Shown one piece after another: positions 19,022-26,782 of a stretch of 61,469 bases of DNA. Position 1 is the stretch's first letter; each line of letters begins with the position of its first letter. The notes below the pieces were generated by a model. That model saw only the letters and a list, made by a program, of their open reading frames with translations, was not told the origin of the DNA and made no database searches. Position numbers and translations under genes: made by a program. Source of the stretch: Treponemataceae bacterium (GTDB lineage: Bacteria; Spirochaetota; Spirochaetia; Treponematales; Treponemataceae); NCBI GenBank assembly GCA_024685655.1, contig JAIKVO010000160.1:1-61469 (forward strand), given 5' to 3'.

Positions 19022-19051
19022 TTGACATGCAAGCATAAAAAGTTTTATAAT
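19022..19051 (+). promoter_or_regulatory. Near-consensus promoter of the parAB operon leader
   Basis: TTGACA (19022-19027) and TATAAT (19046-19051) are both perfect consensus hexamers, 18 bp apart. The predicted start is near 19058. It is the strongest sigma-70-type promoter I see in the window and drives the structured leader before parA. Confidence 0.85.
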
Positions 19052-19057
19052 CAAGGT

Positions 19058-19224
19058 AAATCAAAAGGAGTTTTTAGCGCAAAAAAAGCCGTAAACTTGC
19101 GCCGGCTATAAAAAATGAGATGACCGGGAGAAATTTGGTCCTTTCTTGTCCCGGTCACCTTAGTGACTGAAATTTTTGCCGTGGGAAAAGATAGAAAGGA
19201 CCTTTTTCTACGGCATTTTTTTTT
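19058..19224 (+). ncRNA. Structured leader/attenuator or small RNA upstream of parA
   Basis: This transcript of about 165 nt, from the consensus promoter to an intrinsic terminator, contains no convincing ORF. Stem 1 pairs TGACCGGGA (19121-19129) with TCCCGGTCA (19149-19157). A small hairpin, GTCAC/GTGAC, overlaps its 3' end. The terminator stem (13 pairs, 19178-19190 with 19202-19214) runs into nine U at 19216-19224. The loop of stem 1 contains GGTCCTTTCT (19137-19146), perfectly complementary to AGAAAGGACC (19193-19202) in the terminator loop. That pairing could form a loop-loop contact or an antiterminator. An AAGGAG-like site near 19064 has no start codon after it. It could be an attenuator for parAB or a stand-alone RNA. 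Confidence 0.65.
19178..19224 (+). terminator. Intrinsic terminator inside the parA leader
   Basis: GCCGTGGGAAAAG pairs with CTTTTTCTACGGC (13 pairs, two of them G-U) around an 11-nt loop, followed by nine T. It lies upstream of parA, so parA expression from the promoter at 19022 needs read-through or antitermination. Confidence 0.85.
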
Positions 19225-19285
19225 ATCCGGGCGTACAAAATTTTCAAAAATGGGCAGACGGAGAAAATAAAACGTCCGGATAAAA
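19221..19285. repeat. Inverted repeat in front of parA
   Basis: TTTTATCCGGGCG (19221-19233) and CGTCCGGATAAAA (19273-19285) form a 13-bp inverted repeat with one G-T wobble and a 39-nt spacer. It ends just before the parA ribosome site (GAAGGAG), so it could be a ParA/ParB-type operator or centromere site, or an RNA stem exposing or hiding that site. Confidence 0.6.
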
Positions 19286-19301
19286 ATCGAAGGAGTTTTT
19301 T

Positions 19302-20093
19302 ATGGCAATAAAAATTACGATATCAACACTCAAAGGCGGCGACGGAAAAACAACGCTGACTATATTATTGAGCAACAATTTGGCAGCAAGAGGCTGCAAG
19401 ATTCTCGTCGTGGATTTGGATCCGAACAACTCCACGACAATGTATTATACTTCCGGTATAGATGATATAGAAAACATATGTATCGAGAAGAATATTTTCT
19501 TGGCCCTTACAAGGAAGGATGCTGCATCGAATGTCATAGGCTCTCGCAAAGAGAACATTGACATAATACCGTCTTCCTTAGATTTATCGTCAATCAGAAC
19601 AATAGATACAAAAACTTTGAGCAAAGTTTTGTCGCAAGTTGACGGCAGATATGATTACATCATCATCGACACAGCGCCGACGTATGACAACCATACGATA
19701 AGCGCGCTGTATGCGGCGGACCTTATTTTCACACCAGTCGCACCGATAAAATTCACTTTGAGCACAACAAGTTACTTGAGAACCAAGCTTTATGATGAGC
19801 TTGAGGAAAAAGTACCGAGCTGGTATCTCATTTACAACAAATGGGAATACGCGCACGAGAATTTCCCTACGGCTAGGCAAAGCCAGCTTGCACCTGTCTT
19901 TCAAAGCAACTTTGACAATTTCCTCCCGGTAAAAATCCCCAGGACACCTACGATGGACGCATACACGATATCAGATGACCCATTGTCTATAAATTCAAGG
20001 GCTATCGGCAACAAAAGGCTCGCAAATGTAATTAACGATCTTGTGGACATGATAGACACGGAGCATAAGACTAAGCCCGTAGAGAAGTTTTAA
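19302..20093 (+). CDS. parA: ParA-family partition ATPase
   Basis: This 263-aa ATPase of the ParA/Soj type drives segregation of the element by binding DNA non-specifically in an ATP-dependent way and responding to ParB. It has the deviant Walker A KGGDGKTT (residues 11-18), Walker A' VVDLDPNNS (about 36-44) and Walker B YDYIIIDTAP. There is no N-terminal HTH extension, so this is the small (type Ib-like) form and autoregulation probably depends on another factor or the leader RNA. The ribosome site GAAGGAG is 8 nt before the ATG. parB follows after 14 bp. Confidence 0.93.
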   Translation: MAIKITISTLKGGDGKTTLTILLSNNLAARGCKILVVDLDPNNSTTMYYTSGIDDIENICIEKNIFLALTRKDAASNVIGSRKENIDIIPSSLDLSSIRTIDTKTLSKVLSQVDGRYDYIIIDTAPTYDNHTISALYAADLIFTPVAPIKFTLSTTSYLRTKLYDELEEKVPSWYLIYNKWEYAHENFPTARQSQLAPVFQSNFDNFLPVKIPRTPTMDAYTISDDPLSINSRAIGNKRLANVINDLVDMIDTEHKTKPVEKF

Positions 20094-20107
20094 CGGAGGC
20101 GTAAAAA

Positions 20108-21277
20108 ATGGCAAAGCAAATAAATTTAAACAACATGCCGCTCGCGACAAGCGGACTCAAACTGTCAAAAAACATCTGCATTACAGAAATTGAGGAACAT
20201 CCGTTCTTCAAGGAACTGTACAAAATAGACCCGGTGCTTCTCGAAAGAATCACGAGGAGCATGGAGAAGGACGGATTCGACGCGTCTCAGCCGGTTCACA
20301 TCTGGATTACAACAGGCGACGACGAAATCCCGCACAAATATCTTTTCGACGGATATACGCGCGTCGCCGCCGCAAGAGCCGCCGGAATCAAGATAGTCCC
20401 GTATTTCGAACATAAGTTCGAGACGCAGGACGAGGCATACATGTACGCGCTTCATCTGCAGGTGGACAGACGCAACCTCTCAGAGCAGGAGCTTATAGAC
20501 AACATCGAGAAGCTGATGGGAACAGAATACGTTCAGAACTGCATCGGGCGAAAGTCAGAGGTAATAGCCGACACGCTAGGTATTTCCGCACGAAAAGTAC
20601 AGCAAGCTCTCTCCATTATCAACGACGCGACTGACGAGCAGAAAGAGGACATAGCTTCAGGCGCGAAGTCAATCAACAAAGTCTACAACGAAAACCATCC
20701 GAAGAAAAAGGAAAAGAGCGAAGGCCGCGAAGAAAGCGCGAATGTCACCGGATGGACTGCCGAGCCTACGGAATATGCGGACGATTTTGACGATGACAGT
20801 GACGATACGGAGACAATCTCTGACGCGCTTGACGACACCAGCGGCGACCCGAAGGGACTCTCGATAAGCGACCATTCCGACCACATAGAGCGTCCGAGCT
20901 ACAAGATGTCGGCAAAAGAGGACTCGGAGCGCACAAAGGAACGCCATGAGGCGTATGAAAGCGGATTTGTGGAAGGTTTCACCAAAGCGGTCAACTACGT
21001 CCTCTGCCAGAAGCTCAAGAACGCGACTGCAAAAAGCATCTACAAGGCTGTTTTTTGTACGAGCGAGCTGACGAAGGATTTCCTTGACACATTCGAGCCT
21101 GACGAGAAAAGCATGAGCTACTACACTACCCTCCGAAACGAAATCATCAGGGACGAGAACCTCACGGATTACAACGAGCTTCCTGCGGAAGAAGTAGAAG
21201 ATGATAGTAATGATTCCGAACTGGATACGGATGACGGATTCGACATCGGCGACATCGATTTCGCGCAGGGGGAATAA
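20108..21277 (+). CDS. parB: ParB-like partition/DNA-binding protein
   Basis: This 389-aa protein has a ParB/Srx-type N-terminal domain. The nucleotide-binding box equivalent to GERRxRA appears as FDGYTRVAAA (about residues 79-88), followed by a region including LSEQELIDNIEKL and an HTH-like segment (ADTLGISARKVQQALSII, about 158-175). The C-terminal half is very acidic with Asp/Ser runs and is unlike chromosomal ParB, suggesting an element-specific interaction tail. It probably binds a centromere site and stimulates ParA; candidate sites are the inverted repeat at 19221-19285 or the palindromes described in the window. A 330-codon open frame on the opposite strand is a coding shadow. Confidence 0.85.
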   Translation: MAKQINLNNMPLATSGLKLSKNICITEIEEHPFFKELYKIDPVLLERITRSMEKDGFDASQPVHIWITTGDDEIPHKYLFDGYTRVAAARAAGIKIVPYFEHKFETQDEAYMYALHLQVDRRNLSEQELIDNIEKLMGTEYVQNCIGRKSEVIADTLGISARKVQQALSIINDATDEQKEDIASGAKSINKVYNENHPKKKEKSEGREESANVTGWTAEPTEYADDFDDDSDDTETISDALDDTSGDPKGLSISDHSDHIERPSYKMSAKEDSERTKERHEAYESGFVEGFTKAVNYVLCQKLKNATAKSIYKAVFCTSELTKDFLDTFEPDEKSMSYYTTLRNEIIRDENLTDYNELPAEEVEDDSNDSELDTDDGFDIGDIDFAQGE

Positions 21278-21278
21278 A

Positions 21279-21482
21279 ATGAAAATAAATAAAGGAAGGC
21301 TTATATTCGAAGCGTACGAGAAACTTACGGCTGACGGCGAAAACGGCTGTACCGAGATATACATGACGATTCCCGGACACAATTGCTCACAGTGCTGCTT
21401 CTCCGACATCTGCGGAGACTCCGACGGTATGCGCAACCATTGCGTTGACACGCATTTCATTCTGGTGAGCAAAGGGGCGTAA
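21279..21482 (+). CDS. Small Cys-rich protein (hypothetical)
   Basis: The ORF track begins at 21201, but the likely start is ATG 21279, two bases after the parB stop and behind GGGGGAA, giving 67 aa. Five Cys cluster as CSQCCFSDIC with a further Cys downstream, a pattern suggesting zinc or Fe-S binding. It belongs to the partition operon. I do not recognise the family. Confidence 0.6.
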   Translation: MKINKGRLIFEAYEKLTADGENGCTEIYMTIPGHNCSQCCFSDICGDSDGMRNHCVDTHFILVSKGA

Positions 21483-21484
21483 GC

Positions 21485-22021
21485 ATGTTTTTTCCGAGAC
21501 TTCGTAAAAGTAAAAAAGGAGTATGCAGAATCTGCGGATGCACTGCTAATAATCCCTGCTACAATCCGAGAGCCGGTTACTGCTGGTGGATGAATCCCAG
21601 AGAAACAATATGCAGCCATTGTAAAGTACCGGAGATAAAAACCGACGCGAAAACCAAGCACTGTATCTTAGATGCCGTGGAATGGGGCTGGAGGCCTCCT
21701 GTTTATCATGATTACGAAGGATTCCAACAAAACTGCCTCGATGACATAGAAACGGAAAAAGAAGAAGAGATTATCTGTCCCTGCTGTGGTTATAAACCAG
21801 AAAAAACGCATTATCAAAGAATAATACATAATGGCAACCATAAATGCAGGAAATGCGGATGTATCTATGAAGTTACAGAAGTTCTTTTGTATTCCACTAA
21901 ATGTATAAGCTACAGGACGAATAAGGAAGAATTTGACGAATCAAAAGCTTATTTAAACGAAGTCAAGGGAAAGTTACTTAAAGATTTTATGGAGAAAGAG
22001 CGTGGTTATGCAGAAGCTTAA
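21485..22021 (+). CDS. Cys-rich double zinc-binding protein (hypothetical, ICE/phage type)
   Basis: This 178-aa protein starts with CRICGCTANNPC...YCWW...ICSHC, a zinc-binding pattern frequent in small proteins of phages and integrative elements. A second ribbon follows (CPCC...CRKC, about 98-125). The charged C-terminus has no motif. Its end overlaps the methyltransferase start by 14 bp. The biochemical role is unknown; the context suggests DNA-related work on the element. Confidence 0.6.
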   Translation: MFFPRLRKSKKGVCRICGCTANNPCYNPRAGYCWWMNPRETICSHCKVPEIKTDAKTKHCILDAVEWGWRPPVYHDYEGFQQNCLDDIETEKEEEIICPCCGYKPEKTHYQRIIHNGNHKCRKCGCIYEVTEVLLYSTKCISYRTNKEEFDESKAYLNEVKGKLLKDFMEKERGYAEA

Positions 22022-23363
22022 TATCGTTGACATGTTCTGCGGCGGCGGCGGAGAGTCCACAGGACTTATCGAAGCCGCGCAGGAATATGATTTCGAGGTG
22101 AACATGAGCGCGATCAACCATTGGGAGCGCGCGATAGAGACACATGCGAAGAACTATCCGTTTGCCGAACACAGATGCGAGAACGTACAGCACATAGAAC
22201 CGCATACCCTAGCCGCCTCACGCGACACTGACCTGATGTGGGCAAGCCCCGGCTGCCAGCATTTCTCATCGGCAAGGGGCGGAAAACCCCGCTCCGAGGA
22301 CATGAGAAGCCCTGCCTGGGAAGTTATACGGTTCGCCGAGGAACTGAGACCGAAAAGAATAATCATAGAGAACGTACCGGAATTCAGGACATGGGGACCC
22401 CTCGACCAGAACGGAAGGATGATAGCGGAGTGCAAGGGACGCACTTTCAGGGCGTTCATAGCCGGACTCCGCTCATTGAACTACATAGTTGACTGGCGCG
22501 TCCTATGTGCGGCTGACTACGGTGCGCCAACGTCGAGAAGAAGGCTTTTCATACAGGCAGTCCGCAAGGACTGCGGAAAACGGATAATCTGGCCTGAACC
22601 GACCAACGTCAAGGGCGGAGACATGCTGCTCCCCGACTGGCGGAGCGCGTCCGAGATAATAGACTGGTCGATACCGAGCCAGATTATAAGCAAGAGGAAA
22701 AAGCCTCTCGCCGTCGCAACGTTGCGCCGGATTGAGTACGGAATGAAAGAGTTCTGGGGCGATGCCGCCGTTCCGTTCATAGCAAAGCTGTACGGAAATT
22801 CTACGGCTGAGAGACTTGACAGACCGCTTTCGACAATATCATGCAGCGGAGCGCACCACATGCTGATAACTCCGTTCCTGTGCCGGTACAATCAGGGAAA
22901 CAACCACGTCCATACTATAGAAGAACCGCTACCGACACTTGACTGCTCGAACAGGTACGGAATCGTTGAGCCTTTTATATCCGCTATCTGCCAGACATCG
23001 GCGAGACAGCGGAACCGTAAGCTCACGGAGCCGCTGTCAACTATATGCACGAAGCAGGAGCACTGCCTCGTCTCCCCTATGCTGATACAGTACTACGGAA
23101 ACGGTCACGCCGTTCCGCTTGACGCTCCTGTTCCAACACTGACGACAAAAGACAGATATGCTCTTGTCGGGACGGACAGTAACAGCGTGGAGCTGGGATT
23201 CAGGATGCTTCAGCCGAAGGAGCTTGCGGCGGCTACCGGATTCCCGGAAGACTACGTTTTCACCGGAACGAAGGTAGATGTAGTGAAGCAGATAGGTAAC
23301 GCCGTGCCGCCTAATTTCGCGAGGGCTATGTTCAGCCAGATACTAAAGGAAATGACGGCGTAG
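22008..23363 (+). CDS. DNA (cytosine-5-)-methyltransferase
   Basis: This C5-cytosine methyltransferase transfers a methyl group from S-adenosylmethionine to cytosine. Motif I is MFCGGGG, motif IV contains the catalytic Cys as SPGCQHFS, motif VI is IIENV, motif VIII is around SRRRLFIQA, and motif X is GNAVPPNFA at the C-terminus. The catalytic loop reads GCQ rather than the usual PCQ, as in many phage and mobile-element orphan enzymes. I take ATG 22008 (the track uses GTG 22002). No restriction endonuclease gene lies nearby, so it is probably an orphan enzyme protecting element DNA from host restriction. The target sequence cannot be predicted. Confidence 0.92.
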   Translation: MQKLNIVDMFCGGGGESTGLIEAAQEYDFEVNMSAINHWERAIETHAKNYPFAEHRCENVQHIEPHTLAASRDTDLMWASPGCQHFSSARGGKPRSEDMRSPAWEVIRFAEELRPKRIIIENVPEFRTWGPLDQNGRMIAECKGRTFRAFIAGLRSLNYIVDWRVLCAADYGAPTSRRRLFIQAVRKDCGKRIIWPEPTNVKGGDMLLPDWRSASEIIDWSIPSQIISKRKKPLAVATLRRIEYGMKEFWGDAAVPFIAKLYGNSTAERLDRPLSTISCSGAHHMLITPFLCRYNQGNNHVHTIEEPLPTLDCSNRYGIVEPFISAICQTSARQRNRKLTEPLSTICTKQEHCLVSPMLIQYYGNGHAVPLDAPVPTLTTKDRYALVGTDSNSVELGFRMLQPKELAAATGFPEDYVFTGTKVDVVKQIGNAVPPNFARAMFSQILKEMTA

Positions 23364-23378
23364 GCAGGAGAAAAGAAA

Positions 23379-24173
23379 ATGAACAACGAACAGATTAAGC
23401 AGCTTCTGCTCAAAATAGAGAAAACGGACGTAGATTTCACCGTTACGATGACAGGCAAGGCAAGCAAGGCGGTAAATGGCTTGTACAGACCCACCACGCA
23501 TGAAATTTTACTCCACAACAAGAATTTCACAAATGAGAATTCCCTTGTCTACACGGCTATACATGAATACACTCACCATCTGCTCACTGCCGCAGATGAA
23601 AGAAAGGCTGTCAGCGAATCAAAAAGGACGAAACATGACTCCGCTTTCTGGTCAAAGATGGATGACCTTATTGAGGTTGCCGTGAAACAGGGCGTGTATG
23701 TCCGTAAGCGTTCTGAAAAGCTCACGCGGCTCATAGACGAAGCCAAGCAGATAGACAGGGAGATAGCAGGACTTAAAAAGAAGCTCGGCTCCGTCCTCAA
23801 AGAGATACACAGAATATCGGAAGAGGAAGGAACGAGGTTCGAGGACGTGCTCACTCACGACATAAGGATGCAGAAAACCACAGCTGAGAAATGCATACGC
23901 GCGAGCAACGTGGGAAAAGAAGACGTAGGTCAGGATATTCAGGAAGTGCTTTCGAAAACGGCGAACAAAACGGCAAACATAAAAGACGCGGCCGAAACTG
24001 CGGTCGATGACGGAAAAACTGTCGAGCAGCTGAAATATGCAATTCAAACCACTCAAAAAAAGCCTGAAGACAAGCGAGAAAAGCTTGAGAAGGAAAAGAC
24101 AAGGCTTGAGAAGACCATAACATCCCTCAACGAAAGGCTCTCCGTGGTCATGGAGGCTCTGGAAAGCCTGTAG
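23379..24173 (+). CDS. Putative zinc metallopeptidase (HExxH) with coiled-coil tail
   Basis: This 264-aa protein has a zincin motif, HEYTHHLLTAADE, at about residues 63-75 preceded by NSLVYTAI, as in short SprT-like or ICE-encoded peptidases. From about residue 105 to the end it is highly charged with long predicted helices (KKLGSVLKEI, REKLEKEKTRLEK), consistent with coiled coil. It has no signal peptide. The same HEYTH motif occurs in the giant protein of this element. Substrates are unknown; cleavage of host defence or DNA-bound proteins is a reasonable guess. It belongs to the partition/replication operon. Confidence 0.65.
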   Translation: MNNEQIKQLLLKIEKTDVDFTVTMTGKASKAVNGLYRPTTHEILLHNKNFTNENSLVYTAIHEYTHHLLTAADERKAVSESKRTKHDSAFWSKMDDLIEVAVKQGVYVRKRSEKLTRLIDEAKQIDREIAGLKKKLGSVLKEIHRISEEEGTRFEDVLTHDIRMQKTTAEKCIRASNVGKEDVGQDIQEVLSKTANKTANIKDAAETAVDDGKTVEQLKYAIQTTQKKPEDKREKLEKEKTRLEKTITSLNERLSVVMEALESL

Positions 24174-24202
24174 GTATTTTAAAAGTAAAAAAGGAGCGCA
24201 TG

Positions 24203-25513
24203 ATGGAAAACGATGCCGGTACATATATAACGATACAGTCTTGGATGGTCAAGGAACTCAAACTGAAAGGAAACGAGCTTATAGTTTACGCGCTGATACA
24301 CGGCTTCTGCCAGGACGGAAAATCATATTTCTACGGCTCGACCAAATACATCATGGAGAACACGAACCTTTCGAAGGAGACGGTTTTTTCCGTCCTGCAG
24401 AGTCTCACGAACAAGGAGCTAATAGTCAAGAAGGACGTGAAGAGCTACCGGACAACCGTAAAGGACAAAAACGCGCACGGATGCGTACATTACAGCCTGT
24501 ACTACACGGCGATGTCGCGTCTGCAGCTGTACAAGAACTGCTTCGAGATAATTCCGCCAGGAAATCCTACCGTAAACCAAAACGACGGGTCAGAAAACTT
24601 GACCCGTCAGACAACTTACGGGTCAGAAAACCTGACTCGTAAGAATGTAGGTATTGGAGATTCGGATTGCGGAAAAAAGGAGATTTTGCCGGAAAAAGCC
24701 GAAAAAACAGCTGAAAACGCTGAATTTAGGTCTGAAAACACGCTTTTCACGGAAAATGACGAGTCAAGAAACTTGACCCGTGAAAATGACGACGGGTCAG
24801 GAAATTTGACCCGTACGGGTCAAGAATTTAGACCCGCCACGGGTCAAGAATTTAGACCCAATAAACTAATAGATAATAAATTTGATACTACTACTTCTTC
24901 TGAAAAACAAAATCACGGACAGGAAACCGGAAAAACAGAAGAAGAAGAAATCAAAGATTATATAACTGAAAAATTCGGCGGAATGTACCCGCTTGATGAT
25001 AACTATGCGTCAAAGCTGCTTGATTTCATCAAGGACGTTCCTGACAAAGAGAAACAAAAGTACGTGGATTATGCGTTCGAGAGAGCTTCGGAAAAGGAAC
25101 CCGACTCACTCCCCAACCTATTCTTCAAAATGAGCCTTTCTCCCGCACTGCTGTTCGACTACAAGCGGAGAAGCCAGGCAGAGAGAAGGAAAATCATAAT
25201 ATGTCCTGTATGCGGTATGGAGAACGACGCGGGGGAAAATAAATGCTCCGCCTGTGACTTCGATTTCATGTACTACGGAGACGAGAAGCTTATAAATGTT
25301 GAGAGGCAGGTTTTCAGCCTGCCAGCCGGGAAAAAGGCGGAATTCAGGAAAGAAATGGCGGATTACGAAGAGAAATGCTCGGAAACATACAAAAAGGCTG
25401 GAGTTTTCGCGGACAAAGAGACGCTTGATGAACTCACAGACGAGCTTGTCCGGATATACCACAAATACGGCATAAAGGACGAAGAATACGGACTGAAGGA
25501 AGAAGCCGTATGA
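24203..25513 (+). CDS. Replication-initiator-like winged-helix protein with zinc ribbon
   Basis: The protein is 436 aa from ATG 24203, 6 nt after AGGAG (24200 is also possible). Residues 1-115 form a winged-helix domain (KGNELIVYALIHGF, NLSKETVFSVLQSL) like the N-terminal domain of plasmid and ICE replication initiators (RepA/HTH_36 type). A low-complexity middle (about 125-225) is built around six copies of a DNA palindrome. The C-terminal part has a zinc ribbon (CPVC...CSAC, about 333-352) and helices. Initiators of the RepA_N type often carry their own origin repeats inside the gene, matching what is seen, so replication initiation is the leading idea. A transcriptional regulator is the alternative. 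It overlaps the next gene by 4 bp. Confidence 0.65.
   Translation: MENDAGTYITIQSWMVKELKLKGNELIVYALIHGFCQDGKSYFYGSTKYIMENTNLSKETVFSVLQSLTNKELIVKKDVKSYRTTVKDKNAHGCVHYSLYYTAMSRLQLYKNCFEIIPPGNPTVNQNDGSENLTRQTTYGSENLTRKNVGIGDSDCGKKEILPEKAEKTAENAEFRSENTLFTENDESRNLTRENDDGSGNLTRTGQEFRPATGQEFRPNKLIDNKFDTTTSSEKQNHGQETGKTEEEEIKDYITEKFGGMYPLDDNYASKLLDFIKDVPDKEKQKYVDYAFERASEKEPDSLPNLFFKMSLSPALLFDYKRRSQAERRKIIICPVCGMENDAGENKCSACDFDFMYYGDEKLINVERQVFSLPAGKKAEFRKEMADYEEKCSETYKKAGVFADKETLDELTDELVRIYHKYGIKDEEYGLKEEAV
24585..24861. repeat. Six-copy cluster of a 23-bp palindrome inside the initiator-like gene (candidate origin iterons)
   Basis: The unit is ACGGGTCA-N7-TGACCCGT. Copies start at 24585, 24618, 24759, 24792, 24815 and 24839. 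Copies 1 and 4 have perfect arms; copies 2 and 3 have one change; copies 5 and 6 have degenerate right arms. The spacing is regular: 33 bp between 1-2 and 3-4, then 23 and 24 bp. Copies 1-4 are read as xGSxNLTR, but copies 5-6 are in another frame (TGQEFRP), so DNA sequence rather than peptide is conserved. Two further copies lie at 36968 and 54549. Confidence 0.85.
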
Positions 25514-25749
25514 ACGACGAAAAAGGTCAGAAGGACTACAGGGAGCTTTTCGGATGGTACGAGGAAGAACGGACAAATCACACCGGACCGCTCGGACCAA
25601 TAAAGGAGTTCCTTGATGATATGAGGGAAAGCTACCGGCACAAAGACCCTGTTGGCAAATTGATATTCCTGTTCCGCGTAGCGGCATGGACTGTAATCGG
25701 TGCGCTCTGTTTCTACGGAGTGCTTATACAACTGGACATCATCAAATAA
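25510..25749 (+). CDS. Small single-pass membrane protein (hypothetical)
   Basis: This 79-aa protein has an acidic N-terminal half and one transmembrane helix near the C-terminus (about 53-76, FRVAAWTVIGALCFYGVLI). It overlaps the initiator-like gene by 4 bp (ATGA) and lies 11 bp before the ssb gene. The function is unknown; its position suggests a role linked to replication or membrane attachment. Confidence 0.6.
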   Translation: MNDEKGQKDYRELFGWYEEERTNHTGPLGPIKEFLDDMRESYRHKDPVGKLIFLFRVAAWTVIGALCFYGVLIQLDIIK

Positions 25750-25760
25750 AGGAGGACATG

Positions 25761-26183
25761 ATGGCAGACGTGAATTATTTAATTTTGGAAGGGCGGCTCG
25801 TTAAGGATGCCGAGATTAGCGACAAAAACGGGACGAAGGTGTCACGTTTCTCCCTGGCAGTGAACGGCTTCCGTAAAGGAGCTGACGGAGTATACGATTC
25901 GAAGGTCGATTTTTTTAATACCGCAATCTTCGGTTCCTACGCTGAGAAAATGACTCCGTACCTTACGAAAGGACGCAAGGTAACGATACTCGGTTATCTG
26001 TCGCAGGACAGATACGAAAAGGACGGAAAAACAAACAGCCAGACGGCGATACGCGTCAAGGAAATCAACCTGGGCGCGATGCCGGTCACGGGAAAGAACA
26101 GCGAACACGCTGAGGATGAAGTTGAACCGTATGTGGGTCCGGAAATTACTCCGGACATGTACGTTGAAGGCTACGGAGATTAA
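25761..26183 (+). CDS. ssb: Single-stranded DNA-binding protein (SSB)
   Basis: The ORF track starts too early (25686). The real start is ATG 25761 (or 25758) behind GGAGGA, giving about 140 aa. The OB fold is clear: LILEGRLVKDAEI, VSRFSLAVNG, DFFNTAIFGSYAEKM, and KGRKVTILGYLSQDRYEKDGK. The C-terminal tail is acidic and Gly-rich but ends YVEGYGD, not the usual DDDIPF, so the partner-binding tip is divergent. It should coat single-stranded DNA of the element during replication or transfer. Confidence 0.92.
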   Translation: MADVNYLILEGRLVKDAEISDKNGTKVSRFSLAVNGFRKGADGVYDSKVDFFNTAIFGSYAEKMTPYLTKGRKVTILGYLSQDRYEKDGKTNSQTAIRVKEINLGAMPVTGKNSEHAEDEVEPYVGPEITPDMYVEGYGD

Positions 26184-26186
26184 CCA

Positions 26187-26453
26187 ATGGACGGAATCGC
26201 TGAGAAGGCCGAGGAAATGAAGGCGGCTGCTGAAAACGTGCTGTCAAGGTTCATTCACGGCATGAAGCCTTACCTGACTATACCTGTAGCCCTAATCACG
26301 GCGGTCATCGCGGGAATCGTAATATTCGTCGTTGAATATCTCCGGCGTTACGGTTTCTGGGACGGATTCTACTGGCAGAAGAAAGCCTTGACCAAGCTGA
26401 TTGTTTTTTGCTTTATAGAAACTGTAGCATTCCTGCTGCTGAAATTTTGCTAA
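26187..26453 (+). CDS. Small two-helix membrane protein (hypothetical)
   Basis: This 88-aa protein has two hydrophobic helices (about 28-51 and 66-86) separated by a short aromatic loop (RRYGFWDGFYW). It starts 3 bp after the ssb stop with GGAG upstream. There is no family match I can name. Co-transcription with the two ssDNA-binding genes is likely. Confidence 0.55.
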   Translation: MDGIAEKAEEMKAAAENVLSRFIHGMKPYLTIPVALITAVIAGIVIFVVEYLRRYGFWDGFYWQKKALTKLIVFCFIETVAFLLLKFC

Positions 26454-26467
26454 AGAAGGATTGTTTT

Positions 26468-26782
26468 ATGAACCATATAACGATTGACGGAATAATCAAG
26501 GAAGAAGCACGTATGGAGCTTTTTCGCGAGAAGGACGGTACGGAGACACCTATGCTGGTGTTCCTGCTTCTTGACACCGGTGCACCGTTCTCCAAAAAGA
26601 GACCGACATGCATAGAGGTTAATTTCAAGAAGGGGGATGCCGCTACAAGCATATATCCGTACATGAAAACTGGTAAACCTGTCATAGTATACGGGTCTCT
26701 TGAAACTAAGGGCTCAAGGGACCCGAGATATTACATCGCGGCTGAGATAGTTAAATTCATGCCAAAAGGAGACGCAGCATGA
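26468..26782 (+). CDS. Second OB-fold SSB-like protein
   Basis: From ATG 26468 (AGAAGGA upstream) the protein is 104 aa. It has the SSB-type pattern of an N-terminal strand (ITIDGIIKEEARM), a central CIEVNFKKGDAA with a following PYMKTGKPVIVYGSLE, and a final strand (YIAAEIVKFMP). It lacks the flexible acidic tail of SSB. It could be a short ssDNA-binding paralogue or an accessory subunit. It overlaps the next gene by 4 bp. Confidence 0.6.
   Translation: MNHITIDGIIKEEARMELFREKDGTETPMLVFLLLDTGAPFSKKRPTCIEVNFKKGDAATSIYPYMKTGKPVIVYGSLETKGSRDPRYYIAAEIVKFMPKGDAA

Noticed and set aside
20669-21661. 330-codon open frame antisense to parB
   Set aside because: It lies opposite a clear ParB gene and the start of the next gene, has low-quality composition and no ribosome site; a shadow of the coding frame.
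22712-22730. CGCAACGTTGCG in the methyltransferase as a regulatory site
   Set aside because: Only the 12-bp core matches, it is deep inside coding sequence, and it may be chance.
24585-24861. CRISPR array
   Set aside because: Repeats are palindromic, irregularly spaced, within a coding frame and without unique spacers of constant length or cas genes.
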